A stretch of 54,561 bases of DNA from Bradyrhizobium sp. CCH5-F6 (GTDB lineage: Bacteria; Pseudomonadota; Alphaproteobacteria; Rhizobiales; Xanthobacteraceae). The number at the start of each line of letters is the position of its first letter. Position 1 is the first letter of the stretch. Under the pieces are notes generated by a model. It saw only the letters and a program-made list of their open reading frames with translations, did no database searches and was not told the DNA's origin. The position numbers were made by a program, and so were the translations under genes. The stretch lies in assembly GCF_001556045.1 (NCBI RefSeq), contig NZ_LSIC01000174.1, forward strand, positions 1 to 54,561. The letters are read 5' to 3'. Positions 7,934 through 15,893 of the stretch are shown here, piece after piece.

Positions 7934-8561
7934 CGCCTGGAAGAGCTCCAGTCGACGGCGTACTCGAACGCGATGCGAAGGTCGCTGCCCGCCGTGATCT
8001 CTGCGTACAGCCGCTCGTCGATGTCGGGGGCGACGAAGCCCGCGAGCAGATCGCAGAGCTCGGCCCGGCCCCAGGTTTCGACCGGCGCGGTCAGCCATTG
8101 CTCGACGGCGTCCTCGGGATAGGGGGCGCCGCCATCGTACGGCGCGAACCGGTCGCGGACGTGAGGAGCCGCTGGTGTCCTTCCTCCGCGCTGCGGGCGA
8201 GCAGCCGGCGGGCGCTGTCCGTCGGCATGGTCGCGAGGATGAAGTCCGTGGTGCCGGCGCAGGCGGCCGGGGCGTCGAATCCGGCGAACGTCAGGCCCAG
8301 TTCAAAGCCCAGTCATGCCGACGTGTCGGCGTCGAAGCGGCGGCAGAAGCTCCTCGCGAGTTCGTCGAAGAAGCGCGAGGGCTCGCTCGTCTCGCGCAGG
8401 ATCGCGTCGAGCTCGGCGGCGGTCAGCTCATCGGCGTCTTCGTACCTCGCGAAGCGCTCCGCGCACTTCCACAGGGAGAACGGGAACAGATTCGCCCACT
8501 TGGTGCCGTGAAATCCGCCGAAGCCCGGCAGGAACGTCGTCAGCCGCTTCATCTCGTTCAC
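7934..8561 (-). pseudogene. Conserved hypothetical gene, broken
   Basis: Second gene of a two-gene minus-strand unit: its GTG at 8559-8561 overlaps the upstream stop by four bases (an ATG at 8552 is in frame). The first 79-82 residues (with FLPGFGGFHGTKWANLFPFS) are intact up to TGA 8313-8315. The same frame continues as LTFAGFDAPAACAGTTDFIL; after a frameshift near 8165 it resumes as DRFAPYDGGAPYPEDAVEQW. The 3' end runs into the IS481 remnant. The family is unknown to me. A stop codon, one frameshift and truncation mean no full product is made. Confidence 0.55.
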
Positions 8562-8887
8562 GTGGCGATCTCCTCTTTGCGATGCCGCTGCGCGAAGTCC
8601 TCGTCGGTCATGACGCGCCCTTTCCAGAATTCCTGGGGATGCTGCAGCAGCACCTGCTCGAAGACCTCGAAGGCCCTGTCGGCGTCCAGACCGGGATTTT
8701 CCGAGCGCATCAGCGCGGTGCATGTGGCGCACCGGAACGCGCTTCCGTCCGCGGGGCGGTGCCCGATGGCGAAATAGCGCAGAGCGCCGACATCGCTGTA
8801 GACGAACGCAGGTTTGCCCTTGCCGCCGTATTCCAGAGCCAGCACGAGCGCGCGAGCCTGCCGCCGGCAACGTTCTTCAGTTCGCAT
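8558..8887 (-). CDS. Hypothetical protein, first gene of a broken operon
   Basis: A 109-residue soluble protein of mixed composition, with a helix-rich start (RRQARALVLALEYG), two cysteines as CATC at about 54-57 that could bind metal, and a charged C-terminal helix (DEDFAQRHRKEEIA). I do not recognise the family. Its stop overlaps the GTG of the next gene (GTGA), so the two were translated together; the second gene is now broken. The ATG at 8887 lacks a strong Shine-Dalgarno. Coding is supported mainly by the overlap and the coherent protein sequence. Confidence 0.5.
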   Translation of the reverse strand: MRTEERCRRQARALVLALEYGGKGKPAFVYSDVGALRYFAIGHRPADGSAFRCATCTALMRSENPGLDADRAFEVFEQVLLQHPQEFWKGRVMTDEDFAQRHRKEEIAT

Positions 8888-9086
8888 TTCGGAACCGCGA
8901 AGCCCGCGACGTGGAGCGCGCCTGATTTGTTACGCCCGGCGCTCGATATTACGCCTTGAAACAGCCGTCAGTGATCGTCGCGACGAACCGTCAGACATAG
9001 CTGTCCGCTGCACCTTCGCGCGACAGTCGGCCGTCGTCAGCGCGTGCGCAGTAGGAACAAATCAGAACAGCGCGCGTAATCTATAG

Positions 9087-9545
9087 ATGACCACGACGCG
9101 GAATCGGGTGCCCCTACGTTCGTCTGAGAGCGATAATCGTCGCATCGAGCGCACGATGCGGGCGAACGTCGCCTTCTTCGCCGAACATCGCGACCAGATT
9201 GCCGACAGGTTGCACGAGCTCGACCGGGAGTGGGACATCGAGAGAACCATCGAAGCTAATGCAGCTGTAATCGGATTCACTGGCATCGTTTTGGCGGCCG
9301 CTCACAATCAGCGCTGGCTCGCACTCCCGGCGCTGGTGACCGGCTTTCTGTTCCAGCATGCGATCCAGGGGTGGTGCCCCCCGGTGCCCGTCTTGAGAAA
9401 ACTGGGCTTTCGCACCTCCTACGAAATCGAAGAAGAACGTCGAGCCCTGATGGCGTTACGAGGCGATTTCAGGCACGTGGCCGAAAGCGCGGATAGCGCG
9501 CTCCGGGCTGCGAGGGGTGTCCCAAACGCGACTGCACCAGCGTAG
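9087..9545 (+). CDS. DUF2892 (YgaP-like) membrane protein
   Basis: A 152-residue protein. After a charged N-terminal helix (NVAFFAEHRDQIADRLHELDREWD), residues about 58-95 carry the two membrane helices of DUF2892 (AAVIGFTGIVLAAAHNQRW and LALPALVTGFLFQHAIQGWCP), then VLRKLGFRTSYEIEEER. The family includes the membrane part of rhodanese YgaP. The function is not known. Upstream ribosome site is weak. It lies 30 bases before a DUF302 gene; the two probably form one transcript, and both families recur in sulfur and redox stress loci. Confidence 0.8.
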   Translation: MTTTRNRVPLRSSESDNRRIERTMRANVAFFAEHRDQIADRLHELDREWDIERTIEANAAVIGFTGIVLAAAHNQRWLALPALVTGFLFQHAIQGWCPPVPVLRKLGFRTSYEIEEERRALMALRGDFRHVAESADSALRAARGVPNATAPA

Positions 9546-9575
9546 CGCTGAGGCACACCAGTACAGGAGTTTAAA

Positions 9576-9959
9576 ATGTCCTACTATTTCTCGAAAACAC
9601 TCGACCTTCCGTTTGCGGAGGCCGTCGACAAAGCGATAACCGCACTCAAGGCCCGGGGATTCGGCGTGTTGACCAGGATCGACGTGCAATCGACGCTCAA
9701 GGAGAAGATCGGCGCCGACTTTCGGCCTTACGTCATACTAGGTGCGTGCAACCCGAGAATGGCGCATGAGGCGCTGTTGGCCGAGGACAAGATCGGAACC
9801 ATGCTTCCATGCAACGTTGTGGTTCAGGAATTCGATGGGAAGACCGAAGTGGCAGCGGTGGATCCGGTAGCGTCAATGCAGGCCATACAGAATGAATCAC
9901 TGGCGACGATCGCGGAGAAGGTCCGCGGCGAATTGAGGGCGGCGGTCGAAGCCATCTAG
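9576..9959 (+). CDS. DUF302 family protein
   Basis: A 127-residue soluble protein spanning the whole DUF302 domain: YYFSKTLDLPFAEAVDKAIT at the N-terminus, GFGVLTRIDVQSTLKEKIG, YVILGACNPRMAHEAL and LPCNVVVQEFDG. DUF302 proteins are small, widespread and of unknown function, frequently beside sulfur-oxidation and redox genes. The ATG at 9576 follows CAGGAG, a good ribosome site. Probably co-transcribed with the DUF2892 gene just before it. Confidence 0.9.
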   Translation: MSYYFSKTLDLPFAEAVDKAITALKARGFGVLTRIDVQSTLKEKIGADFRPYVILGACNPRMAHEALLAEDKIGTMLPCNVVVQEFDGKTEVAAVDPVASMQAIQNESLATIAEKVRGELRAAVEAI

Positions 9960-10110
9960 AGGCCTTCTGTTCTTTGTGTTGGTGCATCGCCCCAGCTCGG
10001 CGACGTCGCCTGACGACGTCTCGACGGGGGCACTCGGCACCGCCGTAGGAGCGGGATCCCCGCCCCTTGGGGCGTCCCTGCTTTCGTCGAGGTCGCGCGC
10101 CGATCGAAGT

Positions 10111-10806
10111 TCATCCGCCGGATGCCGCGGTCTCTGCACCGCCCGCCGGAAGCACCACGACCTTGGCTCCCGACGGCACGCGTCGGTAGAGGTCGATCAC
10201 GTCCTGGTTCATCATGCGGATGCAGCCGGACGACATTGCCTGCCCGATGGACCATGGCTCGTTGGTGCCGTGAATCCTATACAGCGTGTCCTTGCCGTTC
10301 TTGAAGAGATAGAGAGCGCGGGCGCCAAGCGGGTTTTGCGTGCCGCCCTCCATGCCCCGGGCCCACTTGACGTATTTGTCCGGCTCGCGGGCGATCATGT
10401 CCTTGGTGGGCGTCCAGCGCGGCCATTCGCGTTTCATCGCCACATTGGCGGTACCCGACCAGGCCATGCCCTCCTTGCCGACGCCTACGCCGTAGCGCAG
10501 CGCCTTGCCGCCTTCCTGCACCAGATAGAGGAAACGGTTTTTCGGGTCCACGACGACGGTCCCGGCAGGCTGCCCGGTCGGATCGTCGACGAGTTGACGC
10601 ATGTAACGGATCTTCAGGTCGCCGCCAGGAACCGGCGCAACGGTATAGGCGCCGTCCGAGACCACGCCATATCGCGGGTCGGACATCGGCGCGTAGCTCG
10701 CGGCCGCGGCCTTGGGCATGATGTCGGCGTCGGAGACGCAGCCCGCCAGCGCTGCCGGCAGAAGCACTGCCGCGGCACACACAGCCCATTGCTTTCGAAG
10801 CGTCAT
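10111..10806 (-). CDS. L,D-transpeptidase lipoprotein (YkuD/ErfK family)
   Basis: A 231-residue exported lipoprotein. The signal peptide ends in a lipobox LAGC at about residues 20-23. The YkuD domain occupies about 90-225, with the catalytic signature HGTNEPWSIGQAMSSGCIRM (His and Cys of the active site). Such enzymes make 3-3 peptidoglycan cross-links or attach lipoproteins to meso-diaminopimelate. The ATG at 10804-10806 overlaps the stop of a decayed dsbA copy (ATGA), showing it was the second gene of a unit. A CTTAAG-N5-CTTAAG box at 11251 lies upstream of the pair. The catalytic Cys must stay reduced, which fits the neighbouring DsbD/DsbA genes. Confidence 0.9.
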   Translation of the reverse strand: MTLRKQWAVCAAAVLLPAALAGCVSDADIMPKAAAASYAPMSDPRYGVVSDGAYTVAPVPGGDLKIRYMRQLVDDPTGQPAGTVVVDPKNRFLYLVQEGGKALRYGVGVGKEGMAWSGTANVAMKREWPRWTPTKDMIAREPDKYVKWARGMEGGTQNPLGARALYLFKNGKDTLYRIHGTNEPWSIGQAMSSGCIRMMNQDVIDLYRRVPSGAKVVVLPAGGAETAASGG

Positions 10807-11190
10807 GTTGATTCCTTCGGTGCCGCCTGCCGGCGCGCGTTGGCGACTGCCCGGCGAAAGCAGGCGTAGTCGAGCGTGTTGTAGAGAGGATTTCCGATCA
10901 GGTACGATGGCGTCCCGGCGAGGCTCAAGGACTTGCGGACGAACAGCGCATCGATGTCTTCGGCGTGGTGGCGAAGGTCGACCTGCAGCGCCTCCATGTC
11001 GATGCCGGATGCGCGGCCGTGTCGTACCCGCCTTTGTACCGAACTCCCACGCGAGGCGGGCGCCATAGAGAGAGGCGTTCGTCAGGATCGGCCAATCCTT
11101 GTGAACGAGGCGGACACCTTCGTCTTCCGCCTTGAGGCTGTCCAGATTTGGCGTGGCCGCCATGCGTCCGTCCTCTGAAAAGAAGTCCGG
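10803..11190 (-). pseudogene. Second DsbA-like gene, decayed
   Basis: Three minus-strand frames carry DsbA-family pieces close to the intact neighbour: VRLVHKDWPILTNASLYGAR, then YDTAAH, then ASGIDMEALQVDLRHHAEDI and LAGTPSYLIGN (the cis-Pro loop), ending at TGA 10803. The signal peptide and the CPFC active site are missing, part of the helical domain is deleted, and at least two frameshifts are present. It was the first gene of a unit with the L,D-transpeptidase, shown by the ATGA overlap. The tandem arrangement with the intact dsbA suggests an old duplication. Confidence 0.75.
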
Positions 11191-11250
11191 CCCTGACATC
11201 CAACCGATCCCAACCTGACTTGGCCTATGGCGGTCAGTCTCGATCTGCAG

Positions 11251-11267
11251 CTTAAGCCAGGCTTAAG
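11251..11267. promoter_or_regulatory. PmrA/QseB-type box upstream of the transpeptidase unit
   Basis: CTTAAG-CCAGG-CTTAAG, two perfect half-sites five bases apart (11-bp period). This is the recognition pattern of PmrA/QseB/BasR-type response regulators (YTTAAK-N5-YTTAAK). It lies upstream of the dsbA-remnant/L,D-transpeptidase unit (leftward) and 14 bases after the dsbA stop. It differs from the box at 13833 by one base. Confidence 0.7.
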
Positions 11268-11280
11268 AGGGCCCCGTTGC

Positions 11281-11925
11281 TCACTTCTTTGCGCGGGCGC
11301 GCGCGTCGGCAGCGACGCGCTTGAAGCCTTCGTAGTTCAACGCCTGCGTCACCCGGTACTGGCCGACGATGTAGGCGGGCGTGCCCATCAGGCCTAGCGA
11401 ATCGGCCTGGGCAAGGTTGCGTCGCAGGAGCTTGGTGATGTCGTCGCCGTGGGCTTTCAGATCGGCATCGAGACGATCCATGTCGACGCCGGACTTCGCG
11501 ATCGCTTCACGCATACGCTCGGCCGGAATCTTCGGCCCGGGAATTCCCATCATCGCGAAGTGCGCGGCGTCGTAGCGGTTCTGATACTTCGCGGCCAGCG
11601 CCCACTGCGCACCCTTGATGGAATCCGGCGTCAGAATCGGCCAATCCTTATAGACGAGGCGAATCTTGCCGTCGGTCTTCACCAGCCGCTCGAGCTCTGG
11701 CTCCGCCTGTTTGCAGAAGGGGCAGTTGTAGTCGAAGAAGACAACGATGGTCAGATCGCCCTTCGGGTTTCCCGCGGTCGGCGCGGCGGGATCGTAGAGG
11801 ATGGCTTCGCGCGATATGTCCGCTTCGCTGAAAGCGTCATCGGCGCGCGCGGGGCCGACCAGGTCGCGGACGCCCGCGACGGCGATCATTTGGGCGAGCG
11901 TGCGTCTGGAGATGTATCGAGGCAT
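11281..11925 (-). CDS. DsbA-family periplasmic thiol-disulfide protein
   Basis: A 214-residue exported thioredoxin-fold protein. A twin-Arg-like start (MPRYISRRTLAQ) leads a signal peptide ending near PARADD. The active site is FFDYNCPFCKQ at about residue 73, followed by the helical insertion, and the cis-Pro loop is GTPAYIVG. It resembles ScsC/DsbA-like proteins that act with a DsbD-type reductase rather than DsbB. The ATG at 11925 has AAAAGGAAG before it. It starts 29 bases after dsbD on the same strand, so the two form an operon. A disulfide isomerase/reductase role is inferred from that pairing. Confidence 0.9.
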   Translation of the reverse strand: MPRYISRRTLAQMIAVAGVRDLVGPARADDAFSEADISREAILYDPAAPTAGNPKGDLTIVVFFDYNCPFCKQAEPELERLVKTDGKIRLVYKDWPILTPDSIKGAQWALAAKYQNRYDAAHFAMMGIPGPKIPAERMREAIAKSGVDMDRLDADLKAHGDDITKLLRRNLAQADSLGLMGTPAYIVGQYRVTQALNYEGFKRVAADARARAKK

Positions 11926-11953
11926 GTTCGGCTTCCTTTTCTGTAGATTGGGC

Positions 11954-13777
11954 TCAGTCGACCGAGGCGAGGGCCGATAGTTTTCCGAGCAGGGCGCCGG
12001 CATCGACCGCGCCAATGATTTTGACCGTCGGATCGACGCTTCCGAGCGTGCCGAACAGCAGAATGGTCGGCGGCCCGACGATGTCGAAGCGCTTCATCAG
12101 GGCTCGGCTCGCGTCGTCGACGGCGGTCACGTCGGCACGCACCATTCTGAAGGCTTGCAGGCGTGCACGGACTTCAGGTTTGCGCAGGACGGCATCCATG
12201 ACCCTGCATTCGACGCACCACTCGGCGGAGAAGTCGAGCATGACGGGCTTCCCGTCCGTGCGGGCCGCAGCGAGTTCGTCGTCCAAGGCGGCGACCGATC
12301 GGATCGTTCGGACGGGATCTTCGGATCCGGTCTCGCGCGTCACGAACCGATCGAGGATGCGGGTCGCGTTGAGACTGTCGTCACCAGCCGATCCGATCAT
12401 CAGGACCGAGCCGCTCAGAAGCGAAATGCTCGCTAGGCTCATGGACACAAAGCGCCATCGACTGTGCGTCATCAGGAATTGCGTTCCGAGATAGACGGAG
12501 ACACCCGTCGCGAGCGCGCCCCAAAGCTGCAGCGTGGTCTGCTGCGACAGAACGCGGGAAAAGATCGAGATCGCGACGGCAAGCAGGATGAAGCCGAAGG
12601 CATGCCTGACGCGGACGAGCCAGCGACCTGGCTTCGGCAGGAACCGCGGTCCCAACGCTCCGAAGACCAGAAGCGGCACGCCCATGCCGACGCCGAACAG
12701 GAAGAGGGCCGCCATGCCGCGCATCACGTCGCCGGTGCGAGCGACGTACAGCAGGGCCGTGGCCAGCGGAGGTGTCACGCAGGGGCCGGCGATCAGTGCC
12801 GATCCGAATCCGAGAACGGCGGCTGCGGCCAGCGGTCCGCGACCGCCTCCGGAGGCCGCGCCCGATATCCGCTCGACCAAGGCGGCCGGCAGCTGGATCT
12901 CGAACAGGCCGAACATGGACAGCGAGAGGGTGACGAGGACGGCGCTCATTACGCCAAGCGCAACCGGCGTCTGCAGCAGGATCTGCAGGTTCTCTCCGGA
13001 TCCGGACCAGGCTGCGAACGCACCCAGCGTTGCGTAGGCCGATGCGGACGCTCCGACAAACGTCGCCGCGAGGGCAAGCCCCCGGCCGAACAAAAGACGC
13101 TCCTGCGACCGGGCCATCAGACCGAAGAAGATCGGCACCAGCGGGAAGGTGCAGGGTGAGAACGACAATAGAATGCCGAAGCCGAAGAACGAGGCCAGCA
13201 TGCCGCCGAGCGTCACCCAGTAGGAGATGCCCTCGCCAGGTGCGGGCGCGATCGTCGCCGAGACGCCGTCGCTCGCTCCAACCGCGGCATCCGGAGCGTC
13301 CACGAAAGATGAGGATCCGGACGAGGACGGGGCGGTGGCGTCGCGGTCCTTGATCGCCAGCGTTTCCAGATTGATCGTCTTGGCGACCGGGGGGTAGCAG
13401 ATTTGGTACTGTTCCGCACAACCCTGATAGGTCACTGCGATTTCGCGCAGCCCTCGCAGGTCGGCAGATGGGATCTGGGCTTTCGCCGAGTTCCGATAGA
13501 TCTCCTGCGGCCCGAAATCCGGATCGTCCTTGGGTTCTCCCTGGGGCGTTTGGACCGTGACAGGTGTCCCGGGAGGCACCGCGTTCTTGGCGGCGATCAT
13601 TGCGCGGTAGAGGTAGCTGCCCGGCCCAATCGCCCAGGTGAGCGACAGCCCCGCGTCGTCGCGCGAAACCTTCAATTGGAACGCTTGGTCGGCGGACGGC
13701 GGCGTTCCCGCCCGGGCCAACGCGACGGAGGACAGGAGAACGAACAATATGACCGATAGTCGATGAAAGCCCGGCAT
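11954..13777 (-). CDS. dsbD: Thiol:disulfide interchange protein DsbD
   Basis: A 607-residue inner-membrane electron carrier that moves reducing power from cytoplasmic thioredoxin to periplasmic thiol proteins. Domains in order: signal peptide; periplasmic DsbD-alpha with the redox pair in YQGCAEQYQICYPP; an eight-helix core with paired cysteines in SFSPCTFPLVP and AGPCVTPPLA; and a C-terminal thioredoxin domain with WCVEC. All three cysteine pairs are present. ATG 13777 (MPGFHRL) is chosen because it leads straight into the signal peptide; an upstream GTG (13816) is in frame. It heads the dsbD-dsbA operon and is divergent from a two-component system across a CTTAAG-type box. Confidence 0.93.
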   Translation of the reverse strand: MPGFHRLSVILFVLLSSVALARAGTPPSADQAFQLKVSRDDAGLSLTWAIGPGSYLYRAMIAAKNAVPPGTPVTVQTPQGEPKDDPDFGPQEIYRNSAKAQIPSADLRGLREIAVTYQGCAEQYQICYPPVAKTINLETLAIKDRDATAPSSSGSSSFVDAPDAAVGASDGVSATIAPAPGEGISYWVTLGGMLASFFGFGILLSFSPCTFPLVPIFFGLMARSQERLLFGRGLALAATFVGASASAYATLGAFAAWSGSGENLQILLQTPVALGVMSAVLVTLSLSMFGLFEIQLPAALVERISGAASGGGRGPLAAAAVLGFGSALIAGPCVTPPLATALLYVARTGDVMRGMAALFLFGVGMGVPLLVFGALGPRFLPKPGRWLVRVRHAFGFILLAVAISIFSRVLSQQTTLQLWGALATGVSVYLGTQFLMTHSRWRFVSMSLASISLLSGSVLMIGSAGDDSLNATRILDRFVTRETGSEDPVRTIRSVAALDDELAAARTDGKPVMLDFSAEWCVECRVMDAVLRKPEVRARLQAFRMVRADVTAVDDASRALMKRFDIVGPPTILLFGTLGSVDPTVKIIGAVDAGALLGKLSALASVD

Positions 13778-13832
13778 GTCGGTGGCGGCCCTGCATTTTT
13801 TGTGAGCGGATGCCACGACTTGGATAGGCTAC

Positions 13833-13849
13833 CTTAAGCCAGCCTTAAG
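13833..13849. promoter_or_regulatory. PmrA/QseB-type box between dsbD and the two-component genes
   Basis: CTTAAG-CCAGC-CTTAAG lies 33 bases before the response-regulator start and 55 before dsbD, so it could act on both divergent promoters. It is nearly identical to the box at 11251. This matches the direct-repeat recognition sequence of the PmrA/QseB class, to which the adjacent regulator belongs by sequence. Confidence 0.75.
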
Positions 13850-13881
13850 GCTGGGGACCGAGAGGAACCTCGGAGGTACTG

Positions 13882-14544
13882 ATGCGCATACTCGTCGTCG
13901 AAGACGATCCGATCCTGGCCGATGGTCTGCGGGCGGGACTGTCGTTGACCGGCGCCACGGTCGACGCGGTCGAAACCTGCGAGGACGCCGACCACGCGCT
14001 CGCGACGTCGCGCTACTCGGCAATCGTGCTCGACATCATGCTGCCGGATGGAAGTGGCCTGGATCTGCTGCGCAGGCTCCGAGGACGGCGGGACGCCACG
14101 CCCGTTCTGCTCCTGACGGCGCGCGACCGCGTCGGCGACAAGGTTTCGGGCCTGGATTCCGGAGCTGACGACTACCTGGCGAAACCCTTCGACCTCGATG
14201 AACTGGCAGCGCGCCTGCGCGCCATCGTCCGCCGGGAAGGCGGGCGTGCGGCCCCGACCATGACCTACGGCGCCATCGTGCTCTCGCCGGCTGATCTATC
14301 GGCGACCGTCGCCGGCGAGCCGATCAACCTGTCGCGCCGCGAGTTCGCGATTCTGGCGGCGCTGATGGAGCGTCCGGAGCAGGTCCGTTCGCGCGCCGAA
14401 CTTGAGGAGCGCCTCTATGGATGGCAAGAGGACGTCGAAAGCAACGCGATCGAGGTTCACATCCATAATCTCCGCAACAAGATCGGCAAAGACGCGATCC
14501 AGACGCTGCGCGGCGTAGGCTATCGGATGGGGACGGGCCGATGA
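13882..14544 (+). CDS. OmpR/PhoB-family response regulator (QseB/PmrA-like)
   Basis: A 220-residue DNA-binding response regulator. The receiver domain (1-115) has the acidic pocket EDD at 7-9, the phospho-acceptor Asp in VLDIMLPDGSG at about 51, Thr in LLLTARD and Lys in YLAKPFD. The winged-helix output domain (about 125-218) has INLSRREFAILAALM and the recognition helix around NAIEVHIHNLRNKIG. It overlaps its kinase by four bases (ATGA). The CTTAAG boxes at 13833 and 11251 are its likely targets, which would make it autoregulated and a controller of dsbD, dsbA and the transpeptidase. GAGGTACTG precedes the ATG. Confidence 0.93.
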   Translation: MRILVVEDDPILADGLRAGLSLTGATVDAVETCEDADHALATSRYSAIVLDIMLPDGSGLDLLRRLRGRRDATPVLLLTARDRVGDKVSGLDSGADDYLAKPFDLDELAARLRAIVRREGGRAAPTMTYGAIVLSPADLSATVAGEPINLSRREFAILAALMERPEQVRSRAELEERLYGWQEDVESNAIEVHIHNLRNKIGKDAIQTLRGVGYRMGTGR

Positions 14545-15854
14545 GGTCCTTGAGGCTAAGGTTGTTCGCGATGCTACTTGCCGCGACTGGGATCGTCTGG
14601 TTGGCGGCGGTCGTCTGGATCTACGTCGGAACCAGGGACGAAGTGGAGCATGTTCTCGACACGCGCCTGCAGGAGGCCGCGCGCATGGTGGCTTCGCTTG
14701 CATCCGGCTTCGATGCTCTCCCCGCAGGCTCGACACCCGCCGCGCTACAGCCGCTCGGCAGCTACGAACGACAATTGTCGTGCCAGATCTGGTCTCTCGA
14801 TGGCCGCATGGTCGCGAAATCGAGCGGCGCACCCGATCAGCAGCTCTCACCCGCCGCCTCAGGGTTCTCGGACCGGATCATCAACGGCGAACCCTGGCGC
14901 GTGTTCTCGGTTGAGGACGCCGATCACAATCTGCGCGTGTTGGTGGGGGACCGTGTTGGGCTGCGGGAGCGGCTGGTGACCGACCTGATCAAGGGGCTGA
15001 TGTGGCCGGCGCTGCTGATCGCGCCGCTGCTCGGCGCCGCGATCTGGGCGAGCGTGGGGCAGGGTCTTCGTCCCTTGCGGCAGATGGCCCAGGACCTCGG
15101 CGCGCGCGAGCCGGACGACATGCGGCACGTCGAAACCGAACGTGCTCCGACCGAGGTCAGGCCGCTCGCAGTCGCCCTCAACGGGCTTCTCAGCCGGGTT
15201 GAGGCCGCGCGCCGGCATGAACGCGAAGTGACCGCCTTCGCGGCGCACGAACTGCGCACGCCGCTGGCAGGACTGAAGACGCAGGCCCAGGTGGCTTTGG
15301 CCGCCGACGACCCGAAGGTCGTGCGGGGGGCGCTCGAACAGATCGTGAGAGCCGTCGACAGGAGCACGCGCCTGGTGCGCCAACTGCTGACGATCGCAAG
15401 GCTGGACTCCGAAACGGTCGATGCACCGTTGGCGCCGGTCGCGGTCGGTCCGATCCTCGAGGAGATCGTCGTCGCCACTCCAAGGCACGAACAGACGACG
15501 GTGACGATCGACGCCAGCGTCCGGGCTATGGTGCTGAATACGAACGCCGACTGCCTCCAGCTCGCGCTGCGGAACCTGCACGAAAACGCGATGCAGTACA
15601 CTAGCGAGGGACGGGTCGTCTGGATGGCCCGGGGCAATGCCATCACCATCGAGGACGAAGGGCCGGGTATCCCCGCCGACGAACTCGATCAAATCGGAAA
15701 ACGCTTCTTCCGGGGTAGACTGAGGAGCCCGATCGGAAGCGGGCTGGGCCTTGCCATCGTCAAGCTCGCGCTCGCAAAGGTCGGAGCGAAACTCACCATA
15801 TCGAACCGCGAAGGTGGCAGCGGCACCCGGTCGGAGCTGACGTTCGACGTCTGA
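14541..15854 (+). CDS. Sensor histidine kinase (QseC/PmrB-like)
   Basis: A 437-residue inner-membrane kinase. Helix one (about 8-28), a periplasmic domain of about 125 residues, and helix two (about 152-172) lead to a HAMP-like linker. The dimerisation box FAAHELRTPLAGLKT carries the phospho-accepting His at about 236. The ATPase lobe has an N-box NLHENAMQYT, G1 DEGPGIP and G2 GSGLGLAIV. Its start codon overlaps the response-regulator stop (ATGA), so the two are translationally coupled. The signal is unknown; adjacency to Dsb genes suggests periplasmic redox, metal or envelope stress. Confidence 0.93.
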   Translation: MRSLRLRLFAMLLAATGIVWLAAVVWIYVGTRDEVEHVLDTRLQEAARMVASLASGFDALPAGSTPAALQPLGSYERQLSCQIWSLDGRMVAKSSGAPDQQLSPAASGFSDRIINGEPWRVFSVEDADHNLRVLVGDRVGLRERLVTDLIKGLMWPALLIAPLLGAAIWASVGQGLRPLRQMAQDLGAREPDDMRHVETERAPTEVRPLAVALNGLLSRVEAARRHEREVTAFAAHELRTPLAGLKTQAQVALAADDPKVVRGALEQIVRAVDRSTRLVRQLLTIARLDSETVDAPLAPVAVGPILEEIVVATPRHEQTTVTIDASVRAMVLNTNADCLQLALRNLHENAMQYTSEGRVVWMARGNAITIEDEGPGIPADELDQIGKRFFRGRLRSPIGSGLGLAIVKLALAKVGAKLTISNREGGSGTRSELTFDV

Positions 15855-15893
15855 TCAGCGACCGGTGCCGCGGCATGAACGATCGCCGGGGGC

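Noticed and set aside
12381..13796. 471-codon minus-strand frame inside dsbD
   Set aside because: Same strand as dsbD but another frame; very Arg-rich and without domains, while the dsbD frame has three Cys pairs.
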